Assembly (NCBI GenBank): GCA_007449985.2
Contig: VIIQ02000033.1
Coordinates: 124,001-188,000, forward strand
Length of the DNA: 64,000 nt
Reading direction: 5' to 3'
DNA from: Desmodesmus armatus
Lineage: Eukaryota; Chlorophyta; Chlorophyceae; Sphaeropleales; Scenedesmaceae
Both the position numbers and the translations under genes were made by a program. Numbering within the stretch: position 1 is the stretch's first letter; the number at the start of each line of letters is the position of its first letter. The notes beneath the pieces were generated by a model, which saw nothing but the letters and a program-made list of their open reading frames with translations, made no database searches and was not told the DNA's origin. Positions 44,398-56,124 of the stretch are shown here, one piece after another.

Positions 44398-46393
44398 ATG
44401 GCTTCAGCTGGCATGCCACTCTTGCTACGTTGCTTAGACAAGCTCAATGACGACGTCTGGTCTGGGCTGCTGCTCCCTATGCTCGTCAGGGACAAATCTG
44501 CACCTGCTGTAGCTGCATCCTGTTCAGCTTTGCGCAAACTTTGCCACAGCGCCGCCTTCCAGCTCACCTTCACACCTACGAGCACCAGTGGTGATTTTTC
44601 AACCGTCAAGCGCCATGTTGAAACGCTGCACCAGCACTTCCCTGCGTGCCTTGTTAGTGGGGTGGCACTGGTCAAGGACAACTGCTACCTGCTGGCACCA
44701 GCTATCATGGAAGGCCTGTCCGGGTAAGTGGCAGCTTGGATGGCAGGCACGAGTGACCTGTGTGGTGTGACGGTGCAACAATCGTGCAATGCTGATGCCC
44801 TCATGCATGCTGCTGGGGTCTTTGGTTGCCCCCTGACGTCTGATCTGTACCTTAGTGCGCTCTGAGATGATTACCATGTATCATCTGATGCTTTCTGTGC
44901 CACTGATGAGCTGTTGGCCCCCACGGGCTGTTCAGGCCTGGCGCCATGTAATAGTAACACCAAACAGGTGGAGTGATGACTTGGCCATGAGCAGCTGATT
45001 GCTTCTTTTCTGCTGCTGCCTACGGATCTGCCACAGGCTGAAGCATCTCTCCACGCTGGAGATCATCATCGACCGCAGCGATGGCAGCTCCGTGGCGCTG
45101 GCAATGGTGCTCAGCAGCCTCAACACTCACCTTCCGCAGCTCAGGACCCTCCTCCTCAACTCAAAGCACAGCTGGTCAGGTGCCCAGGAAGTGTGGCAGC
45201 AGCTGGGACAGGCCACACAGCTGACCCACCTACGCTTCTACTTCATGAACGAAGTGGGTGTGGGCGGTCACATGAAGGACTTGGCCCCGCTCTCCTCCCT
45301 CACTGGCCTACAGCAGCTTAGGTTCCAGCTGGTGAACGATCCCGCACAGCTGCAGCCAGAAGGGGTGGAACCTGGTGATGCAGGCTTCCTGGCTCACCTC
45401 ACAGCATTGACTAGCCTGCACGGCGACTTTGTGCAGAAAGCAGGCATGCTTGAGAGCATCAGCAGCTGCACGGCGCTGCAGACGCTGTCGCTCTCGACCG
45501 AGAGCTTGGTACAGCCCAGCAGCAGCGACTGGCAGGTACTGGGGAGCCTCTCCTGCCTCACTCGGTTGTCTGTTTCTGGCACCTTGCTGCGGGAGGACCC
45601 GCAGCCCTTCCACTCAGCCTTAGGTCGCCTCACCAGCCTGCAGCAGATCTCAGCTGGGCACTTGACCTGGGGTGTGTTGCCTACGCTTGCTGCCCTGACA
45701 AAGCTGACCTACGTGTGTGGTGGCTGGCCAACAGGGGACCAGGGTTGGAATGGCGATTGTGTGTGTGAGCAGGTTGTCGCGGTGCAGGTGAATGAGGAGA
45801 GTCGGTCTGTCCCTTACAGGGCGTTCCCAAATGCTGGGCTTGTGGGTCTAGCAGCTCCGTCAGATGCAGCGTCCTGGCTGGCTTTGGGCAGCTACTGCCC
45901 AAAGGTCAAGGAAATAAAGTTGGCGGTGGATCGTCCCCCCTTAGGCCGCCCTGATTGGCCTTGTTTCCTGCCGTCTGCATCTGGCCCGGAGCGTGTGGCA
46001 GCACTCCAGGGTTTAGCACAGCTGACAAGCTTGGTGCAGCTGGCTTTCAGCATCTCGCACAAGCTGGAAGTGGTTGCATTTGCAGATGCAATGGCCCAGG
46101 TGCCAAGCCTCAGGCTACTAGTGCTGGTGGTGTGCTCGAGCCCAGAGCTAGATTGGGGTAGTTTGTTGCCGCTATGCAAGCTGTCCCAGATTACGATTGC
46201 TGACATGAGCATTAGGTTGCCGCTGCCGTCTAAGCACGATGCGCAGATGCTGTTGTCTGGGTTTGCGCATGTTCCAACGGTGAATCTGGCTGTGGGTGCT
46301 GCTGATGTGGCAGCAGTTCAGGAGGCAGTGCAGGACAGCAGGGCCTTGGGGCTCAAGCTGCCTGGGCGCGTCACGATTACGCACTATGTATGA
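44398..46393 (+). CDS. LRR7: F-box-like / leucine-rich repeat family protein
   Basis: Exon 1 (44398-44723) starts at ATG 44398 (LLRCLDKLNDDVWSGLLLP, AASCSALRKLCHS). This is the only member with a standard GT donor (CGG|GTAAGT). Exon 2 (45037-46393) starts CCACAG|GCTG. The total is 560 residues, open throughout. Repeats include LAPLSSLTGLQQLRF, LTALTSLHGDFVQ and LAQLTSLVQLAFSIS. It ends LKLPGRVTITHYV. The final exon end is followed by five partial tandem copies. Probably functional. Confidence 0.82.
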
Positions 46394-48200
46394 ATGTATG
46401 CATTCTGACGCAGCCAGCCTTGTGCCACTAGCGGCTGGCTGTGTGTGCTGTGGTTGTGTGTACTGGTCTTGTACACCACGTGGCTGCAGAACATGCGCGT
46501 TGTCTGCTTGTGCGCATGTGGAGCATGTGAATTTGGCTGTCGGTGCTGCTGATGTGGCAGCAGTTGAGGAGGCAGTGCAGGATAGCAGGGTCTTGGGGCT
46601 CAAGCTGCCTGGGCGAGTGACGATCACGCACTATGTAGCTAGCTGGTGAACGAATGAATGATGACGCAGCCAGCCTTGTGCTATCGGCAGCTGGCTGTGT
46701 GTGCTGTGGTTGTGTGCACTGGTCTTGTGCCCCATGAGGCCATTGCTCATGCTGTTGTTTGGGTTTGCGCATGTGCCGTCTGTGAATCTGGCTTCGGTGC
46801 TGCTGATGTGGCAGCAGTTGACGAGGCTTGCAGGGTAGCAGGGCCTTGGGGCTCAAGCTGCCTGGACGGGTCACCATCACGCACTATGTTTGAGTAGCTG
46901 GCTGTTGAACGTATGACTTATGACGCAGCCAGCCTTGTGCCACTAGCGGCTGGCTGTGTGTGCTGTGGTTGTGTGCACCGGTCTTGTACAAAACAAGGTG
47001 TTCCCCCATGCTGTTGTCTGGGTTTGCGCATGTGCCGGATGTAATCCTGGCTGTCGGTGCTGCTGATGTGGCAGCAGTTGAGGAGGCTCTGCAGGACAGC
47101 AGGGCCTTGGGGCTCAAGCTGCCTGGGCGGGTCACGATCACGCACTATGTTTGAGTAGCTAGCTGATGAACGTATGAGTTATGACGCAGCCAGCCTTGTG
47201 CCATTGGTGGCTGGCTATGTGTGCTGTGGCTGTGTGATGCGGGGGTGTGGTTATGTGCTGTGGGTGTGTGCACTGGTTTCATAATCCACCAGGTGCTTGC
47301 CCATGCTGTTGTCCCGTTGGGCATTGTACACGAGCTATCGGAAACTGGTTGGTGCTGACGTCTTTTTTTGGGGAGATGACCGGGCAACAAGCCCTTTGCA
47401 AGGGGCAATTTCTGTGGGGTGTCATGTGTTCAACAGCAAAGTGGCAGGTGTGGCTTATGGCAGTTTTGCATATTACCTGGGATATTGTATGTGTACATGT
47501 TTGTGGGTTACAAGACAATTTGGGGTATATATAAGCATGTGCAGGAGCTGTATGAATGTTGCAGACAGCATTCCTGCACATCAGTTGAGGAGGCCTTGCA
47601 GGACAGCAGGGCTTTGGGGCTGAAGCTGCCTGGGCGGGTCACGATCACGCACTATGTTTGATCATGAGTAGCTAGCTGTTGAACGAATTATGACGCAGCC
47701 AGCCTTGTGCCACTAGCGGCTGGCTATGTGTGCTGTGGCTGTGTCCTGCGGGTGTGTGGTTATGTGCTGTGGGTGTGTGCACTGGTTTCTTACACCACCA
47801 GGTGCTTGCCATGCTGTTGTCGCGTTGGGCATTGTAAACTAGGTCTTGCAGTTTGGTTGGTGCTGACGTCTTTCTTGAGGATATGACCGCTGTGGCCTGC
47901 CCCTTGCAAGGGGCAATTCCTGTGGGGTGTCATGTGTTCAACAGCAAAGTGGCAGGTGTGCCTGATGGCAGTTTTGCATACTACCTGGGATATTGATGTA
48001 CACATTTGTGTGTTGACTGCCTGCAAGACGGTTTTGCGTATAAGCATGTGAAGGACTGTACGAGTGTTGCAGACAGCAGTGTGGCACATAAGTTAAGGAG
48101 GCCCTGCAGGACAGCCGGGCCTTGGGGCTCAAGCTACTTGGGGGGCGGGTCACGAACACCCACTTTGCCGAGTAGCTATGTGCTGATAAATGGTTGACTA
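46394..48200 (+). repeat. Tandem degenerate copies of the LRR7 3' end
   Basis: Five partial copies of the last ~60 codons of LRR7 plus its 3' flank follow the gene. Their coding parts lie at about 46505-46650, 46760-46893, 47010-47154, 47582-47661 and 48090-48175. Most retain AADVAAVEEA and all keep forms of LGLKLPGRVTITHYV or its DNA. Each is followed by a similar flank (GACGCAGCCAGCCTTGTGCC). None has an upstream exon, so they are probably not translated on their own, but they could supply alternative 3' ends. Confidence 0.85.
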
Positions 48201-49091
48201 GTAGTTCAGCCAGCCTAGTGCCACTACCGGCTGGCTGTGTGTGCTGTGGTTGTGTGCACTGGTCTTGTGCTCCGCGATGTGATGGCCCATGCTGTTGTTG
48301 CACGTGCAGTGGGCACTGTAAAATAGGTCTTGTAAGTTGGTCAGTACTGACGTCTTTGTTGATAAGACACCGCGCCGTCCCACTCCTTGCTGTGGGGTGT
48401 CCTGTGTACAACAGCGAAGTGGCAGGTGTGGCTGATGGGAGATCTGCATTGTTAACTGTGCACTTGTACATGTGGTTTTGACAGCCAACAAGGCAGTTTG
48501 GTGCGTATGCATGCGCAGGACTGTTGTGGACTCTGCGTGAAAGTTGCAGACAGCAGTCTGGCACTTCGATTGGCTCTGCATACTTTACTGAACAGCAGCT
48601 CCAAACCATTTTGTATCACAGAGTTACTGGCTGTGGAGCAGTGTGGCACTTTGAGTGGCTCTGCAGACTGGACAGCAGCTTCAAGGCGTTTTGTATGATA
48701 CAGTTGCTGGTTGTGTATCAGTTGAGTCCCACAAGCACTGCAACATGTTGGTTGTCAGGAGAGTTCCCAGTGCACCTGTACAGTACACCTCTAGTGGTTT
48801 TGATAGGGAATTTTGGCTGGCCTGCTTTTCAATCCTGCAGCAGTGTCACCTGGCACAGATGATATCACCCACAACACAGGTAACCTGGCACAGCTGAATC
48901 ACTGTTGGTGAAACTCACAGCGTGGGACCCCCGGCCACCCTTAACACCATCAAAACAATCCAAATCGTTGTGGAAGGCAGGTCACTTGTCAACGCAAGCT
49001 GGGCAGCTGCAGCACCGCTAGGTATCTACAGCAGCACATGTAAACTCAGCATAAGCGGCGGCACCAACTGCAAGTGCACAACACTTGCACC
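48201..49091. other. Intergenic stretch with fading repeat similarity
   Basis: It starts with one more copy of the LRR7 flank. Below 48600-48720 two short units share TTTTGTAT and GTGTGGCACTT-like words. No gene is recognised. It should include the 3' region of the MFS gene. Confidence 0.4.
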
Positions 49092-52000
49092 CTAGTGAAC
49101 TTCACTGTTCAAAGATCCAACATTGGGGCTGGCAGGGACTGCGCGCAACATCTCTCGATGCCGCCGCTTTGCGACAACAATCTGCCACATAGCAGCAGAA
49201 GCAGATATGACATGCACAACAGCAGCCACAGTCATAAACCAGCCAATACCAAGGGCCCTGGTAATGGCAGACCCTGCTAGCACCAGGGTGCCAGTAACAA
49301 CAAACGTGATGGCATTTTGACCGCTGGCTGCAGATCCGGCCTCCTTCTGCTTGACAATGGAGAGATAGCCCATGAAGGCAGGGATGTATATGCACATGGC
49401 AAAGCCTGTAAAGAACAGGCCGATCAGCAGCTGCACTCAGCACAGGGCACACACAGCACAGCAGGTGTAGAGCAAAGTCAGCAGGCACCACCCCTTGTAC
49501 CAGCAAGTGCAAGCACATGTCAGCTTTGTGCTTGACCATGCAGCAAGTCTGTGAGGTCACTTGTGCAGGACTGCACAACCTACAAAGCAGCGCCTTTGAC
49601 ATGTCAACAGCTGCAAGCCGCCACTGCTGGACGTGGGCATGACTGGTGGAGGTCTTCATGACGGTGACGTACGCAGTCTATACCAACTGCTGCTCGCACA
49701 GCCCCAACTGCCCCAACTGTTATGTAGCCACCCCTCGGGCCTTGAGCCCTCGGGTGGTCTCCCATATACCCCCCTGATATATGCCGTATCCCCCCTCAGG
49801 CTGCGCAAAACCCGAGATAACTACTACATATATCCATGTACTCACCAAGCTGAGGTGTGCTCTGTACTGTGCTGACCATCCATACAGCAGCAGCCCCACA
49901 GGCATGCCTGCACAAACAAACCGCAAGACAGCATGAACAATAGCGATACTTCAGCATTGTGTTCAAGGCAGCAACTGCCTGGAGTGCAGCTACAGATTTG
50001 ACATGAACTCTAGCCACCGCCCTGGTGTCCTGAGACATTCCCTCCCGGCTGGTAGATCTGGACGAAACTCCATTTGCTATTTCATCCAAAACTTGTCGTA
50101 TGCATCCCAAAAGTAAGCATCAGCATTGGCAGCATCATTACAATCACTCACCTATCAGCGAAATCAAGGTATTGCCCATCAAGCGCAGCATGGGCGGCCC
50201 AGGCTTAGCTGCTGCTCGGTCAAACATCTTCCCGCCAAGCGGCGATGCGATCATGCCTGCCCCGCCTGCTGCAATCATCGCTGCACCTATATGGCCAGGT
50301 CCCATGCTGTACGGAGGTGCAATCAACTGCCCTGGCAGCTCGACCTGTGCTGACAACATGCAGGCAAAGCCTACTGTCGACTGCACGAGGTGCAGCACCA
50401 CTTGCTTGTCGCACACGGCCACAAGAGGTGCCCACACAGAGCCGAACCGCGGCGGATTGGCAAGGATGCTGGGGGCCTCCTTTATGGTTGCTGTTTCTGC
50501 TGGGCTGAGGTCTGTGATGATTTTGTACTGCAGAGTCTCCTTCACAAGCAGCGTTGTGGCTGGCAGGATGACACCTGCTGCAAAGACCAGCAGAGCTATG
50601 AAGGGTGCCTGCCAGCCGTATGCTTGACCCAAGAAGCCGCCTGCACATAACACAGGCAGGACATGTCAGGCATGCATCCATGCGGAGCATGTGTTGAATG
50701 GAGTGTGTGTGGAGACCGCTGCTGCTGCAAGGCACTTCAGCTTCCTGCAGCACAACAGCTGTTCCTCTTTCTACTGCATTGAAAGGAGAAGAGGGAATGA
50801 AGGTATGCATGGGGTTCCCACGAGTAGTCCCGTATGGCAAAAGCAGTACTGGCAACATGACGTCAGTAGCGTGAACCACACCCACAATGATACAACCCTG
50901 TGATGCTGCTTACCCAGCAACGGCCCAAGCACAGGGCCCACCAATGTTGACAACAGCAAGATGCCAAATGCCAATCCCCGCTTGCTCCCTGGGAAGATGT
51001 CCGCAATGGTGCCAGTACCAGCACCCCTGCAAAAGAACAGTGGCAGGTGAGCGCTACGTTAGCCCTTTTGCTACTGCTGCAGGGATGCTTATCTGCTGGC
51101 ATGAACAGCCACAGATCAGCTGCTGCAGAACAGGTTTGCTTGCCGATTCCCGTGCTGCGGCGCGTCCAGCAAATGCTATGCCATGCTACGCCATGTGGCA
51201 CAGGTTGGGTCCCTGCTGCAATCAGCGATTTGCCTGTGGAGCCACGCAGATTACCTGTAGGCTCCCACTGCCAGCAATAAGCAAACACCCAAACAGCAGG
51301 GTGGCAGCACAACAGCACAGCAGGAACTCTCATCATCATATTCAAACCCGGACGATGCTGCTAACATGCAAGGATCCTTGCGCACATTTGTTGAGCACCT
51401 TTCCTGCATGCTGCATGCAGCGACTGTTAGTGCAAGCTCAGCAAAAGCTGGCACCAAGCACTGGGCTTGCTGTTCATTAGCTGTCACGTACTTGAGAACA
51501 GCATCAATGCTGTCCTTGCAACACGCGCACACAGATGCTGCCCAATACAGCCATAAGAGCTTGATCCCTGCCCTGCTCTTGACAAGCTATTGAACCTGAC
51601 CGCAGCAGCTGCTCACATGCTACTCCCTGCAAAGCCCTGAACGCCAGCAGCATCGCCATGTTCTGCGCAAAGATGCAACCAAAGCTGGCAGCTGCAAACA
51701 TGGCTGTGGAGGCCAGGTAGATGGACTTCCGGCCCCACACATCGCAGGCAGGGCCCCAAGCCAGGGAGCTGATGCCTAGGGGGAAGTAAAACAGGGCCAG
51801 CACAGCTGCACCTGCTGTCGCGTCTGCATGGAAGTGGGCCTCCAGGTCCTGAACAGCCATGACCCGGTTTCGGAATGAGTTATCAGTGACATGAAGCTGG
51901 CCATAAGTGCTATCATAGTCTGCTCGCGCTGCATGCTTGGAGCATGTCAATCAGCAGGATGAAGCTGGCATGTCAGTGGCAGGGCTGACACACCTTGAGG

Positions 52001-52257
52001 GAAGGAACCATGATCGAGCTGGCGAATGGGTTCAAGAACTGGCTGATCGAAACCACTGCCAGTATGGTGCGGCATTGTCTAGGGCTCCATAAGTCGTAGA
52101 TAGACCTAGTTGCTTGAGCGGGCGGGGCTTCTGCACCAAGCTTGAGCACTACTGACTGTCCATCGTCTCTGTGCAGGACAGATGCAGTGTCGCTGCCATT
52201 GATGCTGTCATGCTGCTGCTTTTGAGCCTGTGAGTGTGGATCAGGTGCCTCCTTCAT
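49092..52257 (-). CDS. Major facilitator superfamily transporter, DHA1-like
   Basis: Probable proton-coupled multidrug or metabolite exporter in a cell membrane. Minus-strand exons visible: 52257-51994 (ends TILAVVSISQFLNPFASSIM), about 51925-51615 (LALFYFPLGISSLAWGPACD, then WGRKSIYL, the D-x-x-GRK loop motif), about 51028-50920 (GAGTGTIADIFPGSKRGLAF), about 50640-50150 (QAPFIALLVFAAGVILPA and later helices), a short one at about 49902-49845 (MPVGLLLYGW), about 49665-49600 (uncertain), and about 49432-49092 (LLIGLFFTGFAMCIYIPAF). The start may be ATG 52257 or lie further upstream. The pattern of helices and motifs is that of a 12-helix transporter. It is head to head with the F-box gene at 52589. 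Confidence 0.82.
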
Positions 52258-52588
52258 TGACTGGAGTTTGCTTGCGCTGGAGTGTGGGTGCTGTTGTTGC
52301 TTGTGGTGATGGTGTCGGTTGTGCTGCACCCTGCAGGGTAAGTACAGAACTGACGAGATCAATCACAAACTGGAGATTGTAGTCTGGCTAGTTCCAAGTT
52401 CCAAACATGTGCTGGTGTCGAAAAACCTCTCGATCACCGGGACCTGACCGGTCCCAGTCACTCAATAAAGGCGCACCAGCCGCTGTGTGGAAACACTCAG
52501 TGCAAGGGCTGCGGTTCAGCTGGTTCAGATTGTCCGTTGCTGCTTCGCCATCCCAAAGCCACTAGATCTAGATCAGTCAACTGTGCAG
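52258..52588. promoter_or_regulatory. Divergent promoter region, MFS transporter and F-box/LRR gene
   Basis: The two start codons are at most 331 bp apart in opposite directions. The minus-strand reading (52362-52258) is open and may belong to the transporter 5' end. A CCGGGACCTGACCGGTCCC inverted repeat lies at 52438-52456. No TATA box is evident. Confidence 0.45.
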
Positions 52589-55032
52589 ATGCATGCTCTC
52601 CCAGAACTACCCGAAGCCGTGCTCTGCAGCATATTGCAGCACATCTCACTCAAGCAGCGCTTGTCGCGCTGTGCATTTGTCTGCAAGGCATGGGCAGCAG
52701 CTGTGTCAGCAACAACAGCACACTTGGACGTGTCAGTCTCTGTCAGACGGGCTCAGGCTGTGCAGTCGTGGATCGATCGCCAGGCCGGAAATCTCGCCAG
52801 CATCCACCTGCATCACCGCTGCGACTGCTATCCCCCCGCAACCCTTCAGCTGCACTGCAGCAACCTCACAAAGTTGCAGCAGCTGGTTGTGGATCCTCTG
52901 GTCAACCTGCAGCTGCACACAGGACAGCCCACCTGCAGCACGCGCAGCAGCAGGCGTACCAGTTCCAGCACGCTGCTGCTGCCTTGCCTGCGCGATGTGC
53001 AGTTGCGCGCCTGCACACTCCCACTGCAGCATCTCAAGCAGCTCTCAAAGCTCACTGCTTTGACCCGCCTGCAGCTGGAGTCAACAGTGGTGTTGCAGAC
53101 ACCTTACAGCCAGCGGCAGGCCACAGAGCAGGCAGTACACTTAGCCCTATCCTCAGTGCTGGCGCGGCTGCAAGGCCTCCAAGAGCTAACACTGGTTCTG
53201 AACTCGTGGCAGGACATCGAGTACTTAACTACTCTTAAGCACATCAGCAGCATGCAGGGTCTCAAGTCGCTCAAAGTTGCTAACAGATGCCCAGCGTTTG
53301 ACCACCTCCTCCCGTACCTTCCCACCAGCCTCACATCGCTCGTGCTGTCAGACACTGAGGTGTACGGGGAGTTGCAGGCTGCAACACGGCTGACCGGGCT
53401 GCGGCATTTTGAGCTGTCTTTTGCAGAGCTCGACCCGTTCCTCTTCTACAGCTGGCCCAGCTTGCAGCACCTGCACCTCTCAAGCATCCTCCTGACCGGC
53501 ACAGCAGCAGGGGACGGCGGTGGTGCTGCTGCGCCAGCACTCCCAGCCGCAGCAGAAGGTGATGATGACGGTGATGATGGCAATGCAGGCGTACCAGCAG
53601 CAGCACCACCAGCACCGCTAGCAGCAGCAGCAGCAGGGGATGGTGGAGGAGAGCTGCGGCAGTTCCTGCAAGCCCTGCAGCAGCTCACACAGCTGCAGCA
53701 CTTGCGCCTAGCCGAGGTCAGTCTTGAAGCAGGCTCTCAGGTAAGTGGGGCCCCGAGTGCTGTTGCCTTAGCCCTCGAGCATGCATGTTATGAGCCGTCC
53801 TCAGCATGCGAGCCCAACGGGAGGAATCTTATGGCTTTACGATACAGTAAGGGTGTATCGGATTTTTTCCTTGCGTTCCCAGGCCGTCTTTCTTTCTTAC
53901 TTACTTTCTGTCCCAGGCCGTCTTCCAGCAGCAGCATCACTTCTCAGCTGTGGTGGCCTCACCGAAGCTGACCAGTCTTGAGCTAGCTGTGGCATACGGC
54001 ATGCCGCTGCCGCTGGCTGGCTTGCAGCAGCTGTTTGCGCCCGGGGTGCGGCTGCCGTCGCTGCGTGTGTTGCGGCTACGAGGCCAGCTATCGCTGCCAT
54101 ACGATCCACCGGAGCCACAGCTGGGGACAGATGACCTGGCAAATATGGCAGCTGCCTGCCCTGGGCTCCAGGAGTTGGCCCTAGAGGGTGTAACAGCACC
54201 AGGGGCTGAGTGCAAGAAGCTCCTGTCAGCCCTCGGCCCTGACCTGCAAACTCTGCGCTTGCGTTGCTGCTGTTTGGACGACGCTGCGGCGGCTGGTTTG
54301 CCCAGCTTGCGCAGCCTGCGGTCGCTGGCGTTGATCGAGTGTGAGGTTGCTCCTGCGGGTCTGCTGCAGCTGACGGCTCTGTCGATGCTCACGCATCTGA
54401 AGCTGTGCGGCAAGTTTAAGCAGCTGCTGAAGCAGCACGGGTACTGTAGCAACGTGTATGAAATGGAGCTGCGTGCTGACCCTCAGGTATGTACTGCTGT
54501 ACTGGATCAAGTGTGTACCGCTTTTACTTGATCAAGCGTGTACCTCTTTTACTTGATCAAGCGTGTACCGCTTTTACTTGATCAAGCATTCTTTCAAGGG
54601 CATCTGCCATCTGCTTGCCGCAAGCTTGCATGCGCATCTTCAAAGTCCACTTTTTTGGCCACGCAGTGGGGTGTAGTTTGAGCTTCACGTATGGCAATTG
54701 TACACAATGCATTTGACTCAGGATGACATCAAGGGTGGTTTCTGTTTTGAAGCTGTGTTGTTCCTGCAAGGTCTTGCCGCCGTCTTGATGTGAATGCTGC
54801 AGGTGGGGAGGAGTCCTGTTCAGTTGGATGACGTGGGAGTACTGCAGATCCAGTGCGGGAGAGCCGCTCGATGCGCGCTGTTCATGGCATGCTCACTAGT
54901 TGTCATGTCTGTCTTGCTGCCTTGCTGCTGCCTATGCTCCCTCGCTTGCAGGCTGAGCAGCCACATGTGTGGCAGCAGCTGGCCACTGCGCTGAGCTGGC
55001 TGAACGGGGCTGGAGTGCACTCTCCTGCATGA
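52589..55032 (+). CDS. F-box / leucine-rich repeat protein
   Basis: Likely SCF substrate receptor. ATG at 52589 is preferred; the frame is open upstream but has no earlier ATG. The F-box is residues about 3-45 (LPELPEAVLCSILQHISL, CAFVCKAWAAAV). Leucine-rich repeats follow (LSKLTALTRLQLEST, LTGLRHFELSF, WPSLQHLHLSS). Exon 1 is 52589-53740, exon 2 53917-54486, exon 3 begins at 54803, and the last exon is 54952-55032 (HVWQQLATALSWLNGAGVH). Phases agree; the exon 3 donor is uncertain. A low-complexity Ala/Asp-rich loop is encoded at about 53500-53640. It differs from the LRR1-7 family and is closer to the gene at 4637. Confidence 0.8.
54501..54590. repeat. 25-bp intronic tandem repeat, 3.5 copies
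   Basis: The unit ACTTGATCAAGCGTGTACC plus CTCTTTT or GCTTTT repeats about 3.5 times directly after the exon 2 donor at 54486. Each unit holds the palindrome TTGATCAA (the first copy varies). Confidence 0.9.
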
Positions 55033-55507
55033 TGGGACTGCATGTTGTCTTCACGGTTGTCTTGTATCGATGATGTCGAGACAAGAATTTGTAATTGTTT
55101 GAGCATAGTGGCACGGCCACTGCTTTGTGGTTTTAGCAGACATGCATGTGAAAACTGTTTGGGCGCAGGGGATTGCAAGGCAATGCTGTTGTTTTCCAGC
55201 TGCTGCGGCCCTGCCGTTTTTGTAACGTCGTGCAGCGCATGTGTGTTCTCATGTCTACAATGATGATGTTGATGCACGCTCTCAAGCAGTGGACGTGACA
55301 AGCACAGTCCAGCACACCACAGCATGCATGCGTATGCCATGCATGCACATCATCAGTCGTGCGCCACATACACAATTAAGCCCGCTACACGGATACCGCA
55401 CGGATGCATGCAAGAGATATGCTGACAGCCGCATTAGCAATGCTGCTGCAGCAGCGCATAGCCCAGAACAACACAGCACACATCATTCTTCGAAAGGCAC
55501 ACCTCGT
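55033..55507. other. Intergenic stretch
   Basis: No gene or clear repeat is recognised. It should hold the 3' regions of the convergent F-box/LRR gene (+) and the candidate secreted protein (-). Confidence 0.4.
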
Positions 55508-56124
55508 TCAAAAGCACAACAAACAGCACAGCTGCTCACCAACAGCGTCACGACAGTGCAATCGTTGACGAGCACCGCAACTTGCTGTTGAACAGCAAAC
55601 CAGCACATGAAGGTGCTGGTCAAACTCCTCCGGCTGCTTGCTGACTTTGCATACTGGATGCTGCAATCCACACACGCAGATCAGACCTTGCAACAAGCAA
55701 AGGATTGGGCCGAGAGGTCACACACAGGTGCTCTGCCAGCTTCCTCTGCAGAGCGCACTGTGAAGCAGCCCGAGCCCCCACAGCAGGAGTACGCCAGGCC
55801 AAGGCCACACACCCTTGCACCCTCAGAGATGCGGCTGCACTGGGCACTGTCAATGTACTGGAGGCTTGTCAGGTGCCTGAAGGCTGTTGAGTGTTCCATC
55901 AGCATGCCACGGCCAGCTGCTGTGGCAAGCGCTGCATCTGATGCAACTGCTGCCAAGACGAGCACAAGGAGAGTTGCCACCTGCGCAGCACAATGTGGGC
56001 CCTACTAAGCACAATAGTACTAGTACAACTCTACATTAGTAGTCCATGGACACACGAGCTCCATGTACATGGGGGCCATGGCAGCAGAGCAGGCCGGGCA
56101 ATCTGAGGTACTGCTTACCTTCAT
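55508..56124 (-). CDS. Candidate small secreted Cys-rich protein
   Basis: Predicted from splicing logic only. ATG AAG at 56124-56119 is followed by donor GTAAGC. The acceptor GCGCAG leads to exon 2 (55980-55726), which encodes a hydrophobic leader (VATLLVLVLAAVASDAALAT) and then a Cys-containing part (CSRISEGARVCG, YSCCGGSGC). A 65-bp intron (GTGTGT...TTGCAG) leads to exon 3 (55660-55508: HPVCKVSKQPEEFDQHLHVL, more Cys, stop). All three phases agree and give 137 residues with about 17 cysteines. No family is recognised. The opposite strand has a long shadow frame, so the call is modest. Confidence 0.4.

Noticed and set aside
46394..48200. CRISPR-like array
   Set aside because: Units are 150-500 bp, diverged, and derive from the LRR7 gene end; no short identical repeats with unique spacers.
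52487..52588. N-terminal extension of the F-box/LRR gene
   Set aside because: The frame is open but begins with GTG, which is not expected as a start in a nuclear algal gene; the first ATG is at 52589, right before the F-box.
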